From positions 1-41,136 of the forward strand of contig CAJKSU010000003.1 of NCBI GenBank assembly GCA_905202605.1: a stretch of DNA of 41,136 nucleotides. Direction: 5' to 3'. The position numbers and the translations under genes were made by a program. Shown piece after piece: positions 16,909 through 25,536 of this stretch (its first letter is position 1; every line of letters starts with the position of its first letter). The DNA is from an uncultured Eubacteriales bacterium (GTDB lineage Bacteria > Bacillota > Clostridia > Oscillospirales > Oscillospiraceae). Below the pieces are notes generated by a model. The model saw only the letters and a list, made by a program, of their open reading frames with translations, was not told the DNA's origin and did not search any database.

Positions 16909-17634
16909 ATGCTTGAAATTAAAAATCTCTGCTTTTCGGTAGAAAAAGAAGGCGGAACCTCAGAGATTCTCAATAATCTGAGTCTCACGATTCCGGATGG
17001 AAAATTTATAGTAATTACCGGGCCAAACGGCGGCGGCAAATCCACTCTGGCGAAGCTCATTATGGGCATTGAAATTCCCACTTCCGGTCAGATTTTCTGG
17101 AATGGGGAGGATATTACCGGGTTAGACGTGACCCAGCGGGCGCGTTTGGGTATCAGCTATGGCTTCCAGCAGCCTCCAAGATTTAAGGGGATGAAGGTCA
17201 GTGATCTCCTGTCCTGCGCGGCCGGGAAGAATCTTAGCATGGAGGACGGATGTAAGTTTCTCACTCAGGTTGGACTGTGTTCCAGGGAGTATATCAACCG
17301 GGATGTTGACAGTAGCTTGTCCGGCGGCGAGCTGAAGCGCATTGAAATCGCCACTATTTTGGCAAAGGGCGGCAATATGATGATTTTTGATGAGCCGGAG
17401 GCGGGCATTGACCTCTGGAGCTTTAGCCGACTGACTGCCACCTTTGAAGCAATTCATCGGGACTCCCCTGCCTCTATGATTATCATTTCACATCAGGAGC
17501 GTATCATTCGACTGGCGGACGAAATTGTTCTTGTGTCCGGAGGCGAGATTGTGGATCAGGGGCCGGTAGAGAGTATTTTCCCTAAGATTTTGGCGAATAC
17601 CACAGGTTCTTGCAGTTATTTGGAGGAAGTGTAA
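16909..17634 (+). CDS. sufC: Fe-S assembly ATPase SufC (SmsC-like)
   Basis: Cytosolic ABC-type ATPase, 241 residues, that works with SufB/SufD-type scaffolds to assemble Fe-S clusters. Walker A GPNGGGKST (38-46), signature LSGGE (137-141) and Walker B MMIFDEPEAGID are intact. The Q-loop segment YGFQQPPRFKG and the EAGID after Walker B are SufC hallmarks rather than transporter ones. AAAGGA precedes the ATG. The stop TAA directly abuts the ATG of the SufB-like gene. No SufS, SufU or SufD is nearby, so this resembles the two-gene minimal SUF-like (SMS) system described in anaerobes. Confidence 0.9.
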   Translation: MLEIKNLCFSVEKEGGTSEILNNLSLTIPDGKFIVITGPNGGGKSTLAKLIMGIEIPTSGQIFWNGEDITGLDVTQRARLGISYGFQQPPRFKGMKVSDLLSCAAGKNLSMEDGCKFLTQVGLCSREYINRDVDSSLSGGELKRIEIATILAKGGNMMIFDEPEAGIDLWSFSRLTATFEAIHRDSPASMIIISHQERIIRLADEIVLVSGGEIVDQGPVESIFPKILANTTGSCSYLEEV

Positions 17635-18564
17635 ATGGCACAGCTTACAGAAATTCAAAAGATGATGCTCCAGAAGGTTGCAGATATGAAGTCTGTGCCG
17701 GATCAGGGGGCGTTTAATCTGCGCCTGAACGGGAAAGGCTTTGTGCGCCATTCCTCTGAGCATATTGATATCGTTCCCAAGGAGGATAAGCCCGGTATTG
17801 ACATCTATATCAAATCGGGTACGAAGGGAGAAACCGTGGCAATTCCGGTGGTTATCACCGAATCCGGTATGGATGATCTGGTTTATAATGATTTTCATAT
17901 TGCCGACGGTGTGGACGTGACAATTGTCGCGGGCTGCGGTATCCATAACTGTGGCTGTGAGGATAGCCGACACAACGGCATTCATACATTCTATGTTGGG
18001 AAGAACGCCAAGGTGCGCTATTCCGAAAAGCACTACGGTGCAGGAGATGGAACCGGCGGACGAATCTTAAATCCTCAGACCATTCTCTATATTGGCGAGG
18101 GGTCTTCTGTATTTCTGGATATGAGCCAGATTGGCGGCGTGGACAGCACGAAGCGCTATACCAAGTGTGAGGTTGGCAACGGTGCGGAGCTGCAAATTCA
18201 GGAGAAGCTGTTGACCCATGGAAATCAGACGGCGGATTCTGAGGTGGATGTGTTCCTGAATGGAGTGGACTCCAAATGTCAGGTAACCTCCCGATCCGTG
18301 GCAAAGGATGATTCTGCACAGGTGTTCTATCCAAGAGTGCAGGGAAATGCTCAGTGCTTTGGTCATGTGCAGTGTGATGCCATTATCATGAACCACGCCA
18401 AGGTGCGCTCCATTCCGGAAATCAGTGCCAATCACGTAGACGCAAGCCTGATCCATGAGGCCGCTATTGGAAAGATTGCCGGGGAGCAAATTCTTAAGCT
18501 AATGACTCTGGGTCTGACCGCTGAGGAGGCAGAGCAAAAGATTCTGGAGGGCTTTCTTCGATAA
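17635..18564 (+). CDS. SufB/SufD family Fe-S scaffold (short, SmsB-like)
   Basis: Beta-helical scaffold protein of 309 residues, much shorter than classical SufB (about 470-495). QCDAIIMNHAKVRSIPEI places C247 where E. coli SufB has Cys405. IHEAAIGKI supplies H274 and E275, matching the conserved C-terminal His-Glu pair at the SufB-SufD interface. A Cys cluster (101, 106, 108) in AGCGIHNCGCED is an added feature. With SufC directly upstream it should form a homodimeric SufC2B2 complex in the cytosol. The sulfur donor is not encoded here. I call it SmsB-like rather than sufB because of its size and the missing partner. Confidence 0.85.
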   Translation: MAQLTEIQKMMLQKVADMKSVPDQGAFNLRLNGKGFVRHSSEHIDIVPKEDKPGIDIYIKSGTKGETVAIPVVITESGMDDLVYNDFHIADGVDVTIVAGCGIHNCGCEDSRHNGIHTFYVGKNAKVRYSEKHYGAGDGTGGRILNPQTILYIGEGSSVFLDMSQIGGVDSTKRYTKCEVGNGAELQIQEKLLTHGNQTADSEVDVFLNGVDSKCQVTSRSVAKDDSAQVFYPRVQGNAQCFGHVQCDAIIMNHAKVRSIPEISANHVDASLIHEAAIGKIAGEQILKLMTLGLTAEEAEQKILEGFLR

Positions 18565-18568
18565 ATAT

Positions 18569-18601
18569 AAAAAGGGGCTGTCTGCGGACGGCTCCTTTTT
18601 T
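18569..18601 (+). terminator. Terminator of the sufC-sufB operon
   Basis: AAAAGGGGCTGTC and GACGGCTCCTTTT form a stem with G-U pairs around the loop TGCG and end in T6. It begins a few bases after the stop codon. Confidence 0.85.
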
Positions 18602-18666
18602 GAGAGATAAAACTGTTGACAGAAGAAAATATTTGGGGTAAATTAGCAAAGTGGGAGGGAGAAGCC

Positions 18667-18885
18667 ATGCCAAATCAGACCAAGCATATGCTGGCAGCAG
18701 CACTGAAGGAGCTGTTGGCACGGAACACCATTGATAAAATCACCATTGGAGAGATCACGGAGCTGGCGCAGGTCAGCCGAAAGACCTTTTATTATCATTT
18801 CCGGGATGTATATGATCTGCTGGAGTGGACACTGACCGATGATGCGGCACGGGTCTTTCAGGAGCATGCATCTCATCAGAAATGA
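18667..18885 (+). CDS. Truncated TetR-type regulator, DNA-binding domain only
   Basis: A 72-residue protein matching only the N-terminal helix-turn-helix of TetR/AcrR regulators: IGEITELAQVSRKTFYYHFRDVYDLL is the recognition core and resembles the DhaS-like branch. Full-length members are about 180-200 residues, so the ligand-binding domain is missing. The next stop is followed by no TetR-like frame in any phase that I can see, and by a terminator. GGGAGGGAG lies before the ATG at 18667, so it may still be translated. It could be a decayed gene or a stand-alone DNA-binding protein. It has no clear regulatory partner; the lipoprotein gene follows on the same strand. Confidence 0.6.
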   Translation: MPNQTKHMLAAALKELLARNTIDKITIGEITELAQVSRKTFYYHFRDVYDLLEWTLTDDAARVFQEHASHQK

Positions 18886-18918
18886 CATATTTGGTTGATA
18901 CCTGCATCTAATTTACGT

Positions 18919-18968
18919 TAAAAAACGCCTGAAAGCCTGCAAACATGCCGGTTCTTCAGGTTTTTTTA
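18919..18968 (+). terminator. Terminator after the TetR-type gene
   Basis: CCTGAA (18928-18933) pairs with TTCAGG (18955-18960), extended by the A-run before and the T7 run after it. The 21-base loop is large. Confidence 0.6.
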
Positions 18969-19058
18969 TGCTTTTTTCTGTGATATATAAAAAAACAGCA
19001 AATACGTGATGGTAAAAATCACTAAAAAATGATGGAAAAGATTATGCGGAATCCACTG

Positions 19059-19087
19059 TAGACAAATAGAAGTACAATTTATATAAT
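19059..19087 (+). promoter_or_regulatory. Promoter of the solute-binding lipoprotein gene
   Basis: TAGACA (19059-19064) and a perfect TATAAT (19082-19087) are 17 bases apart. The start codon is 76 bases downstream. Confidence 0.6.
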
Positions 19088-19162
19088 GAAGCTATAATTA
19101 TTACAGAAATGTGAAGCAATATATATTTTAGTTCACATTTTGTAAGAAGGGAGATTAGAGAT

Positions 19163-20950
19163 ATGACCAAGAGACTTGTTGCAATGCTGCTGAGCATTTC
19201 CATGCTTGCCTGTCTGTTTGCAGGCTGCGGAGGAAACGCATCCAGCACTGCCGCCAGTGAAAAGAGCAGCCAACCGGTAGAAGAGGCATCCCAGAAGGCG
19301 CCGGAGCCGGAAGCTGAGACGCCTGATGCTCCGGAAACGGAGCCTGCATCTGCCGCTGAAATGGAGACTTCGGTAGATGAGGTGTCTGCTGCTGAGCAGG
19401 GTCCCACCAATGAGTGGTATTCCGAGCACATTGGCGTAAAGGACTATGATCTGCCCATGTTTGAAGATGGACTGGATCTTTCTATCTTCTGGGTACAGCT
19501 GGGCGCCATGGGCGGTGCAGAGCAGCCTCTGAAAAAGGATTTGCTGTTCTGGCAGAGAGTTCAGGAAAAGCTGGGCGTGACCCTGACCTTTAAGCAGGCT
19601 TCTGAGGCCGTCTGCAATGAGCAGTATAACCTGATGATCGCCTCCGGTGATATGACCGATTTGATCTATGAATCCAACTGCGGCGCCATGGGCGCTACCT
19701 CCGTCTACAACGGCGGCTATGATAAGGCTATTGAGGACGATGTTTATGTGGATCTCACCGATATCATTCCGGAGTATGCTCCCAACTATTATGCCATTCT
19801 CCAGAGTGACGACAACGTTCGTCGTGACCTGACCACCGATACCGGCAAGCTCTATTCCATCGCCATGATCTATGACCAGCCGCAGGGCGTCCGCGAAGGC
19901 CCGCTGGTTCGTTCGGATTATCTGGCAGATACCGGCCTTCCGGAACCGGTTACCACTGAGGACTGGATGGATGTCTTTGCTGCAATGAAGAGTAACGGCG
20001 TACAGTATCCCATGGGTGTTTCCAACTCCGGTGATATCCGCGGCGGCTTCTTCTGCACAGCCTTCGGCACCGCCGGCGGTCATGCGTTTAAGGTGAATCT
20101 GAAAACGAATGAGCTGGTATACGATGGAACCTCTGACGAGCTTCGTGATTTCGTTGAGTATTTTTCCAAGGCATTTAAGGCCGGCTACATCAACCCCGAT
20201 TATGCATATGCGCAGATGTTTGACGATTCTCTCCAGACCTCCGGCGCAACCGCACTGTTTGGCGGCATGGATCGTGATCTTACCAATATGAAAACCAACT
20301 ATGGTCTGGATCTCAAGGCCGTCCATATGACCTATCCTGAGGGCAGCGAAGCGCCCAAGGAATATAACTATGAGTATGCCAAGCAGCGTACCTCCGGCAT
20401 GAAGAACATCGTTGTGACCGCCTCCTGCGCCGAGCCGGAAAAGGCTGTACAGTTCTTGGATTGGTTCTACAGCACCGATGGCGCATCCGCAGTGAATTTC
20501 GGCTTTGAAGAGGGCGAGAGCTATGAAGTTGTAAACGGTGTCAAGCAGATGCTGCCGCTGATGCTGGAGCGCAATGAGGATCTGGTCAGCTATCAGGTGA
20601 TTTATGCGCTGGACGAAGGCCCCGGCTTCCAGATCGTTAACAAGAATAACCCCATCAACGAGGACTATGTCAACGAGGCAAAGGAAATCTGGCTGGACTA
20701 CGATACCTCCAAGGCTCTGTACTCCGCAACGCCCACCTTGGCCTTCACTGCGGAGGAAGCTGAGGATATGTCGCAGATCAATTCGGATATCTACACCCAC
20801 GTTGCAACGGAAATCTCAAAGTTCATGATGGGCGAATCTGAGCTGAACGATGATACATGGGACGCTTATGTGGCAGATGTTGAGGCAATGGGACTTGACG
20901 AACTGCAGTCCTTCTATGAGGCGGCATATGACCGTTATGAGGACAGATAA
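19163..20950 (+). CDS. Extracellular solute-binding lipoprotein of an ABC importer
   Basis: Lipoprotein of 595 residues. A basic start (MTKR) and hydrophobic segment lead to the lipobox LFAGC with the lipidated C22. A linker rich in Ser, Ala, Glu and Pro (about 25-85) tethers the domain to the membrane. The rest matches the large family 1 carbohydrate-type binding proteins (LplA/YtcQ-like), with LSIFWVQLG, DMTDLIYESN, SGMKNIVVTASCAEPEKAVQFLDWFYS and a long helical C-terminus. GGGAG precedes the ATG. No permease genes follow before the join, so the partners are unknown and may lie elsewhere in the source genome. The ligand is probably an oligosaccharide by family only. Confidence 0.88.
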   Translation: MTKRLVAMLLSISMLACLFAGCGGNASSTAASEKSSQPVEEASQKAPEPEAETPDAPETEPASAAEMETSVDEVSAAEQGPTNEWYSEHIGVKDYDLPMFEDGLDLSIFWVQLGAMGGAEQPLKKDLLFWQRVQEKLGVTLTFKQASEAVCNEQYNLMIASGDMTDLIYESNCGAMGATSVYNGGYDKAIEDDVYVDLTDIIPEYAPNYYAILQSDDNVRRDLTTDTGKLYSIAMIYDQPQGVREGPLVRSDYLADTGLPEPVTTEDWMDVFAAMKSNGVQYPMGVSNSGDIRGGFFCTAFGTAGGHAFKVNLKTNELVYDGTSDELRDFVEYFSKAFKAGYINPDYAYAQMFDDSLQTSGATALFGGMDRDLTNMKTNYGLDLKAVHMTYPEGSEAPKEYNYEYAKQRTSGMKNIVVTASCAEPEKAVQFLDWFYSTDGASAVNFGFEEGESYEVVNGVKQMLPLMLERNEDLVSYQVIYALDEGPGFQIVNKNNPINEDYVNEAKEIWLDYDTSKALYSATPTLAFTAEEAEDMSQINSDIYTHVATEISKFMMGESELNDDTWDAYVADVEAMGLDELQSFYEAAYDRYEDR

Positions 20951-20984
20951 GCTCAGATTTAGAAAACAGTAAACATAGCAATCA

Positions 20985-21015
20985 GGGCGGCGCGGGACTC
21001 CGTGCCGCCCCTTTT
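20985..21015 (+). terminator. Terminator after the lipoprotein gene
   Basis: GGGCGGCGCGG (20985-20995) pairs with CCGTGCCGCCC (21000-21010) around GACT and is followed by CTTTT. The next gene starts only 23 bases later, so some read-through is possible. Confidence 0.75.
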
Positions 21016-21037
21016 GAAAGAGAGGAGTAAATCATCC

Positions 21038-22204
21038 ATGAGCAATTTCAAAACTGTTTATCCCGGTCAGTATAGCCCCAGAGAGGAGAAAACTCTGGAC
21101 AAAAACAAAAAAAAACTCAGGGAGCAGATCGGAAAGCCCACTATGTTCCCGGTGACGCCCGCTGACCCTACTCTGATGCGGCTGTACGCCAACGCATGGG
21201 ATCCATGGAATCCACTGTTTAACGACGATGAATACGCCAAAAAGACAAAATACGGCTCTATCATTGCCATCCCCTGCTGGAAGGAGCCGGGGGCAATGTT
21301 CCCTATGCTGCCCATGGATTTCGGAGATAAGCTCCAGCGGGCCAATGACGGAGGCGCGTTTATCATGTATGCGCCCATCTATCCCGGTGATACCTTTACC
21401 ACAGTCTGTGACGATATGGTGATAGAGGATATGACGCCGCCGGAGGGCAGCGAGGGCAGATATATGCGGCTGGAGGGGCGTGGCAGTCTGTATAACCAGC
21501 GTGGAGAACTGGTGATGTCTGGTATTACCCGCGGGCATAATGTATTTTCCTTCTATAAGGACGATTATGCCGGCCCCAAGGGGCCTCTGCTGGGCGGCGG
21601 TCCCGGTGGGCCTGGCGGCAAGATGCCCAGAATGCATCATCCGGAGGTTCACCACTATACCGAGGAGGACTGGGAGTTTATCTCTGATCTGTGGGACAAG
21701 GAGTATATCCGCGGCGCGGATACCCTGTATTGGGAGGACGTTCAGGTGGGCGACCATCTTACTCCTATCTGCTCCGGCCCGTGGACGGAGATGGATATGA
21801 TCAAGGGACACGCCTTGCAGCTCATGGGTCAGCCTCCCCTGCGGGATACCATCAAAACAAAAGAGGGTCGCAGAAGAATGCAGCCCTTTGCCGACGATTA
21901 CGGCATTTATTATTTTGATACAGCGGCACATTTCTGCCACCGGAATCAGCCGGGCGCCAGAGCTATGTTCTATAATACCACCGGACGGAATATGCTGATC
22001 CGACTGCTCACCAACTATATGGGCGATGACGGCTTCCTCCGATATATTGACTGGCACTTTATGTCCGATGACGGTACCCCGGATTCCTTCCTGGCACAGG
22101 TGCCGGAGGTAGCCGGTCGGTGCGTGGATCATCACGGCATGTGCTCCGACTGCATTATTGGAAAGGGATATGTCACTAAGAAGTACGTGAATGAAAAGAG
22201 CGAC
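21038..22204 (+). CDS. FAS1-like/MaoC hot-dog dehydratase, 3' end lost at the join
   Basis: Acyl-dehydratase-like protein with two hot-dog repeats. The first (about 25-180) has the FAS1-type segment DPWNPLFNDDEYAKKTKYGSI. A Gly-rich linker (GGGPGGPGG) follows, and the second begins near YWEDVQVGDHL. Such proteins hydrate or dehydrate CoA-linked enoyl groups; the substrate is unknown. GAGGAG precedes the ATG at 21038. After about residue 388 (KYVNEKSD) the frame stays open to 23032, but from 22253 onward it is antisense to a complete porin gene. The true C-terminus is therefore missing and the end given here is approximate. Confidence 0.75.
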
Positions 22205-22250
22205 GCTTTCAAGAGATCAATGCTCGGAAATTTAGCCTTAAAGGCTTATT
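22190..22250. other. Join between two unrelated genomes
   Basis: On the left is a Clostridia-type dehydratase whose frame runs off without its natural end. On the right is a porin gene complete to its terminal Phe and stop (22253-22255). No transposase, integrase, direct repeat or tRNA lies at the boundary. Base composition, codon use and ribosome-site strength change here. The exact base cannot be fixed by eye. Confidence 0.8.
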
Positions 22251-22252
22251 TA

Positions 22253-23368
22253 TCAGAACTTATGCACGATGCCCGCAGTGAACTGATAAATATCCTCGGC
22301 AGTAGCGGGCTTCTGGGCCTCATAGGCGCTCGAATTGTTCGAATGGATCCAGCCGGCGGCCGTATAAAGCGTCGTGCGGCGGCTGAGCGAATATGTATAG
22401 CCGACGGCAGTCTGGCAGGTTTTCATCGAGATTGCGCTGTCGCGGCTCGCTTCGAAATCGCCGTACCCGAAAGAGGCCTTGAACGTACCGCCAAAGAGCG
22501 GCACATCTGCGCCGATGTTGACGCCGAAACCGTCAACGCCCGAATCCTGATGGAAGGTCGTCGTCTTCGCGGCATTCGCGTAGTTTTCGAAAATCTGTCC
22601 GTAGACAAAGAATTTTGCCCAGCCGGCGTTGTAGTTCGCGCCGAGGTTATAGGAGAACGCGTCGTCAAGCTGAGCTTCATCGGCTGCGGGCTGGGCATGG
22701 TTGATGCTTTCAATGCCGGCAGCGACCATCAGCGCTTCATTTTGATAACGCACGGCAGCGCTCAGCATGCGCTCAACGCTCGACTTCCCTTCGACGCCTT
22801 TATCGCCGTAGCTTTTCGTGTCGGAACCGAAGGAGTACTGCACCGTGGCGTCAAATCCAGCCCATTTCGGCGTCGTGTAGGCGACAGCATTGTCAATAAA
22901 CTCGTAGCCGAGCGAAACGACCTGCAGATGGCCGCCGATATCGCCCCAGCCGCAGGAGAACGGACTCACGACGTGACCGAAGCGGGCGTAGGGGCCGTTG
23001 CCGCCCACCATGGAGCCCATACGGCCAAATGACAGGTACCCGAAGCTCCCGTCGAGAAAGAGCCGGGCATCGCGGCCGAAGAGCCGGCCGTTCTGCCCCA
23101 AAGAGCCCGTGTCGGCGCCAAAACCGTTTTCGAGCACGAAGCCGACCTTAAGACCATTGGCGAGGGTTTCGGTGCCTTTGATGCCAAAACGCGAACCGAT
23201 GTACTGTCCGGAAGTCATCTGCAGGGCTGCAGAATCCGAACCGTCTGCGTTGGTGCGGTCCTGCCAGGTCAAGCCGTAGTCAAGAACGCCGTAAACCTCA
23301 ATGTCTGAAGCGGCGGCAGAGAAGGCTGCGCAAAGGAGCGCGGCGGCGAGGAGGGTTTGCTTCTTCAT
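22253..23368 (-). CDS. Gram-negative general porin (Burkholderiales type)
   Basis: Outer-membrane beta-barrel porin, 371 residues. MKKQTLLAAALLCAAFSAAAS is a signal peptide, cleaved near residue 20. The mature start DIEVYGVLDYGLTW is the usual first strand of Porin_4/OmpC-like trimeric porins of Betaproteobacteria. The protein ends GIVHKF, with the C-terminal Phe needed for barrel assembly. Alternating hydrophobic strands and a loop 3 region (GFGADTGSLGQNG...) are visible. AGGAAT lies before the ATG at 23368; an open frame extends further upstream without a signal peptide start and is not used. An outer-membrane protein cannot belong with the monoderm genes to its left. No clear terminator follows it before the join. 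Confidence 0.92.
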   Translation of the reverse strand: MKKQTLLAAALLCAAFSAAASDIEVYGVLDYGLTWQDRTNADGSDSAALQMTSGQYIGSRFGIKGTETLANGLKVGFVLENGFGADTGSLGQNGRLFGRDARLFLDGSFGYLSFGRMGSMVGGNGPYARFGHVVSPFSCGWGDIGGHLQVVSLGYEFIDNAVAYTTPKWAGFDATVQYSFGSDTKSYGDKGVEGKSSVERMLSAAVRYQNEALMVAAGIESINHAQPAADEAQLDDAFSYNLGANYNAGWAKFFVYGQIFENYANAAKTTTFHQDSGVDGFGVNIGADVPLFGGTFKASFGYGDFEASRDSAISMKTCQTAVGYTYSLSRRTTLYTAAGWIHSNNSSAYEAQKPATAEDIYQFTAGIVHKF

Positions 23369-23465
23369 GAGCCTATTCCTTTTTTTCTGGAGACCCCCGG
23401 CCGCATGTCGCCATGAAGCTTTCGGGGGGCTGCGGTTTGTTGTTGAAAAGATGAGGAAAAACACA

Positions 23466-23510
23466 AAAAAACACCCGTTCGAACGGCGCGAAGTCACGCT
23501 CGAACGAGTG
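23466..23510 (-). terminator. Terminator of the flavin reductase gene
   Basis: On the - strand CACTCGTTCGA pairs with TCGAACGGGTG (one U-G pair) and is followed by T7. It begins 47 bases after the stop. Confidence 0.8.
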
Positions 23511-23556
23511 CTGAGGGCCGAGGCTTATGCAGGCTTAGGCCTCAATGCGGCATGCG

Positions 23557-25536
23557 TTACGCCTTGGCGAGGTGCTTGCCGACGAGACGGCCGAAGGTGA
23601 CCGTGCGGCCGCAGGCCACGCCGGTAGCAAGGTTCGGGTAGGTGTTGGCGAAGAAGCCGCCCGAATCGTTGCCGATGACATAGAGACCTGGAATGGGATT
23701 GCCGTCCGTGTCGATCGCGTTCATCGTCGTGTCAATGCGGATGCCGTCCATCGTGCAGAGGATGTAGCCCGTGTTTTTGGCGCCGTAGAAGGGTGCCTTC
23801 GTAAGCGCAGCCAGACGGTGCGGTTCTTTGCCGTAGTCTTCGTCCTTGCCGTTTTGGGCGAGCGTGTTGTAGCGCTCGACCGTGGCTTTGAGCGTCTTTT
23901 CGGGGAGCCCGAGCTTGCGGGCGAGCTCTTCAATCGTGTCGGCCTTCACTACAAAGCCTTTTTCAATCAGACCCGGGAGCATCTTTTCTGCGAAGACGCT
24001 CCAGAGAATGTTGGGATCAGCGCCGTTTTCAAAGGGGTGCACGCGCGAGCACCCGTGCATCTTGAACTGCTTGGTCTGTTCGGGCCAATTGGCGTCAAAG
24101 AGCGTGTAGTGGCAGTGCCCCTTCTGATATTCGTCAGCGTGAAGAATGTTTTCGTAGGTGCCCGATTCGTTGAAGAAGCGCTTGCCGTCAGCGTTGACCT
24201 TGAGCCAAGGCTGAGAGCCGATCCAGAAGAACCCCGAATCGCCCTTCTTGGCGGTTTCGGCGCCGGTCGGCTGATCAATACGCAGCGCGCAGCGGTCAAA
24301 GAGCATCGTCGAATGGGTTTCATCCATCGCCGCACCCGCCCAAAGGCAGGCACGAATGCCGTCACCGCGTGCGCCCGGCAGACCGCCGTTGCGGCCGATG
24401 ACGCGCAGATTCCAGGGCTGAAGGGCTTCGAGCATCTGGTAGTTCTGCGCGTAGCCGCCGGTGGCGACGACCACGCCCTTCTTGGCGATGTAGCGCACAA
24501 ACTTGCCGTCGCCCGTTTCGGCGATGCAGCCCGTCACGCGGCCCGCCTGCTTTTCAAGCTTCACCATGCGGGTGTTGTAGTCAAAGCGGGCGCCGAGTTT
24601 CTTGGCGTAATCAACCAGCACGATGTTGCCGTTAAGCTTCTTGCCGTCTTCGGTCGTCTTGCCGGCCCAGCGAGGAGAGTGGCCGATGGCAAAGTGTTCG
24701 TAGCGGGTATGGTCGTCCTTGTCGCCTGATTCATGCCAGAGCTCGACGCCGCGTTCGGCGAGACGGTCGCCGTACCAGTCAACGACGGCGCCCGACTGCT
24801 CGCAGAAGACCTTGACGAGGTCCTGATTGATGTGGCCGGCCGCGTACTGGGTCATCATCGTCACGAAATCAAACTTATCGATCTTCGTGCCCCAGGCCTT
24901 TTGATAGCGGGAGTCGAGACCGCCCACGTCGCCGCGCACGCCGGTGCCCGTCGAGAAACGATCGATGCCGATCACCTTGGCGCCTTCTTCGGCAGCCGCG
25001 CAGACCGCAAAGAGACCGCCCGTGCCGCAGCCGACAACGAGCACATCGGTGGTATAGGTCGCGGTGATGCTCTTTTCAGCAATCTCAGGCGCCTTGCCGA
25101 GCCAATCGCCCGAATCCGCATCGGCATCGGCGCCGTTAGAGACGACTTCAACGGGGATTTCACCCTTGGCCTGCGCAATGCACTTGCCGGCGGCCTTCAT
25201 GACGGCATTCGACGTGATGGAAGCGCCCGAAACGACATCAATCTGAGCGGATTGGGCCGCCATGAGCGAAGACTTGAGTCGTTCGGCAGCCGCCTGACCG
25301 ATGGACGGGGTCTCGTGGGCAACATTGAGAACGACATCCGTGATGCGGTTTTCGTCAAAGGTCATCGTAACGACGATGTCGCCGATGCCGGCTGCCTTGG
25401 CCGAATAAGTGCCCGGGATATAAAGCCCCTTGGCGGGTTTGGCGGCCAGGGCGGCCGTGGAGACGGTCGAGACGGCCAGCGTCGCGCCGCCGGCAAGACC
25501 CGTTCTCAGGAACGAACGACGAGAGAGATTCGACAT
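23557..25536 (-). CDS. Tat-exported FMN/FAD reductase (fumarate/urocanate reductase family)
   Basis: Periplasmic flavoprotein of 659 residues. It has a Tat signal (SRRSFLRTG, then a hydrophobic stretch ending ALAA). An FMN-binding domain (about 35-125) has the flavinylation motif DVVSGAS, with S106 as the likely covalent FMN site made by an ApbE enzyme. A fumarate-reductase-type FAD domain starts at VVGCGTGG (167-174). There is no heme domain, so it resembles UrdA-type reductases that take electrons from a membrane or soluble cytochrome. The FAD C-terminal segment reads GNDSGGFFANTYPN, unlike the GEVTGGVHG of true fumarate reductases, so the acceptor is uncertain. AAGGA precedes the ATG at 25536. 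A MerR-type gene diverges from it. Confidence 0.88.
   Translation of the reverse strand: MSNLSRRSFLRTGLAGGATLAVSTVSTAALAAKPAKGLYIPGTYSAKAAGIGDIVVTMTFDENRITDVVLNVAHETPSIGQAAAERLKSSLMAAQSAQIDVVSGASITSNAVMKAAGKCIAQAKGEIPVEVVSNGADADADSGDWLGKAPEIAEKSITATYTTDVLVVGCGTGGLFAVCAAAEEGAKVIGIDRFSTGTGVRGDVGGLDSRYQKAWGTKIDKFDFVTMMTQYAAGHINQDLVKVFCEQSGAVVDWYGDRLAERGVELWHESGDKDDHTRYEHFAIGHSPRWAGKTTEDGKKLNGNIVLVDYAKKLGARFDYNTRMVKLEKQAGRVTGCIAETGDGKFVRYIAKKGVVVATGGYAQNYQMLEALQPWNLRVIGRNGGLPGARGDGIRACLWAGAAMDETHSTMLFDRCALRIDQPTGAETAKKGDSGFFWIGSQPWLKVNADGKRFFNESGTYENILHADEYQKGHCHYTLFDANWPEQTKQFKMHGCSRVHPFENGADPNILWSVFAEKMLPGLIEKGFVVKADTIEELARKLGLPEKTLKATVERYNTLAQNGKDEDYGKEPHRLAALTKAPFYGAKNTGYILCTMDGIRIDTTMNAIDTDGNPIPGLYVIGNDSGGFFANTYPNLATGVACGRTVTFGRLVGKHLAKA

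Noticed and set aside
19133..20800. A 555-residue reverse open frame
   Set aside because: It is antisense to the solute-binding lipoprotein, which has a lipobox, promoter and ribosome site.
22190..22250. Horizontal transfer as the cause of the join
   Set aside because: No recombinase, repeat or target duplication is seen, and both flanks are core genes of different phyla rather than a cargo island.
21002..23032. A single 676-residue dehydratase fusion protein
   Set aside because: Beyond about residue 388 from the true start the frame is antisense to a complete porin gene. It stays open only because of the high-GC reverse strand.
23545..24729. A 394-residue + strand open frame
   Set aside because: It is the antisense shadow of the flavin reductase in high-GC DNA.
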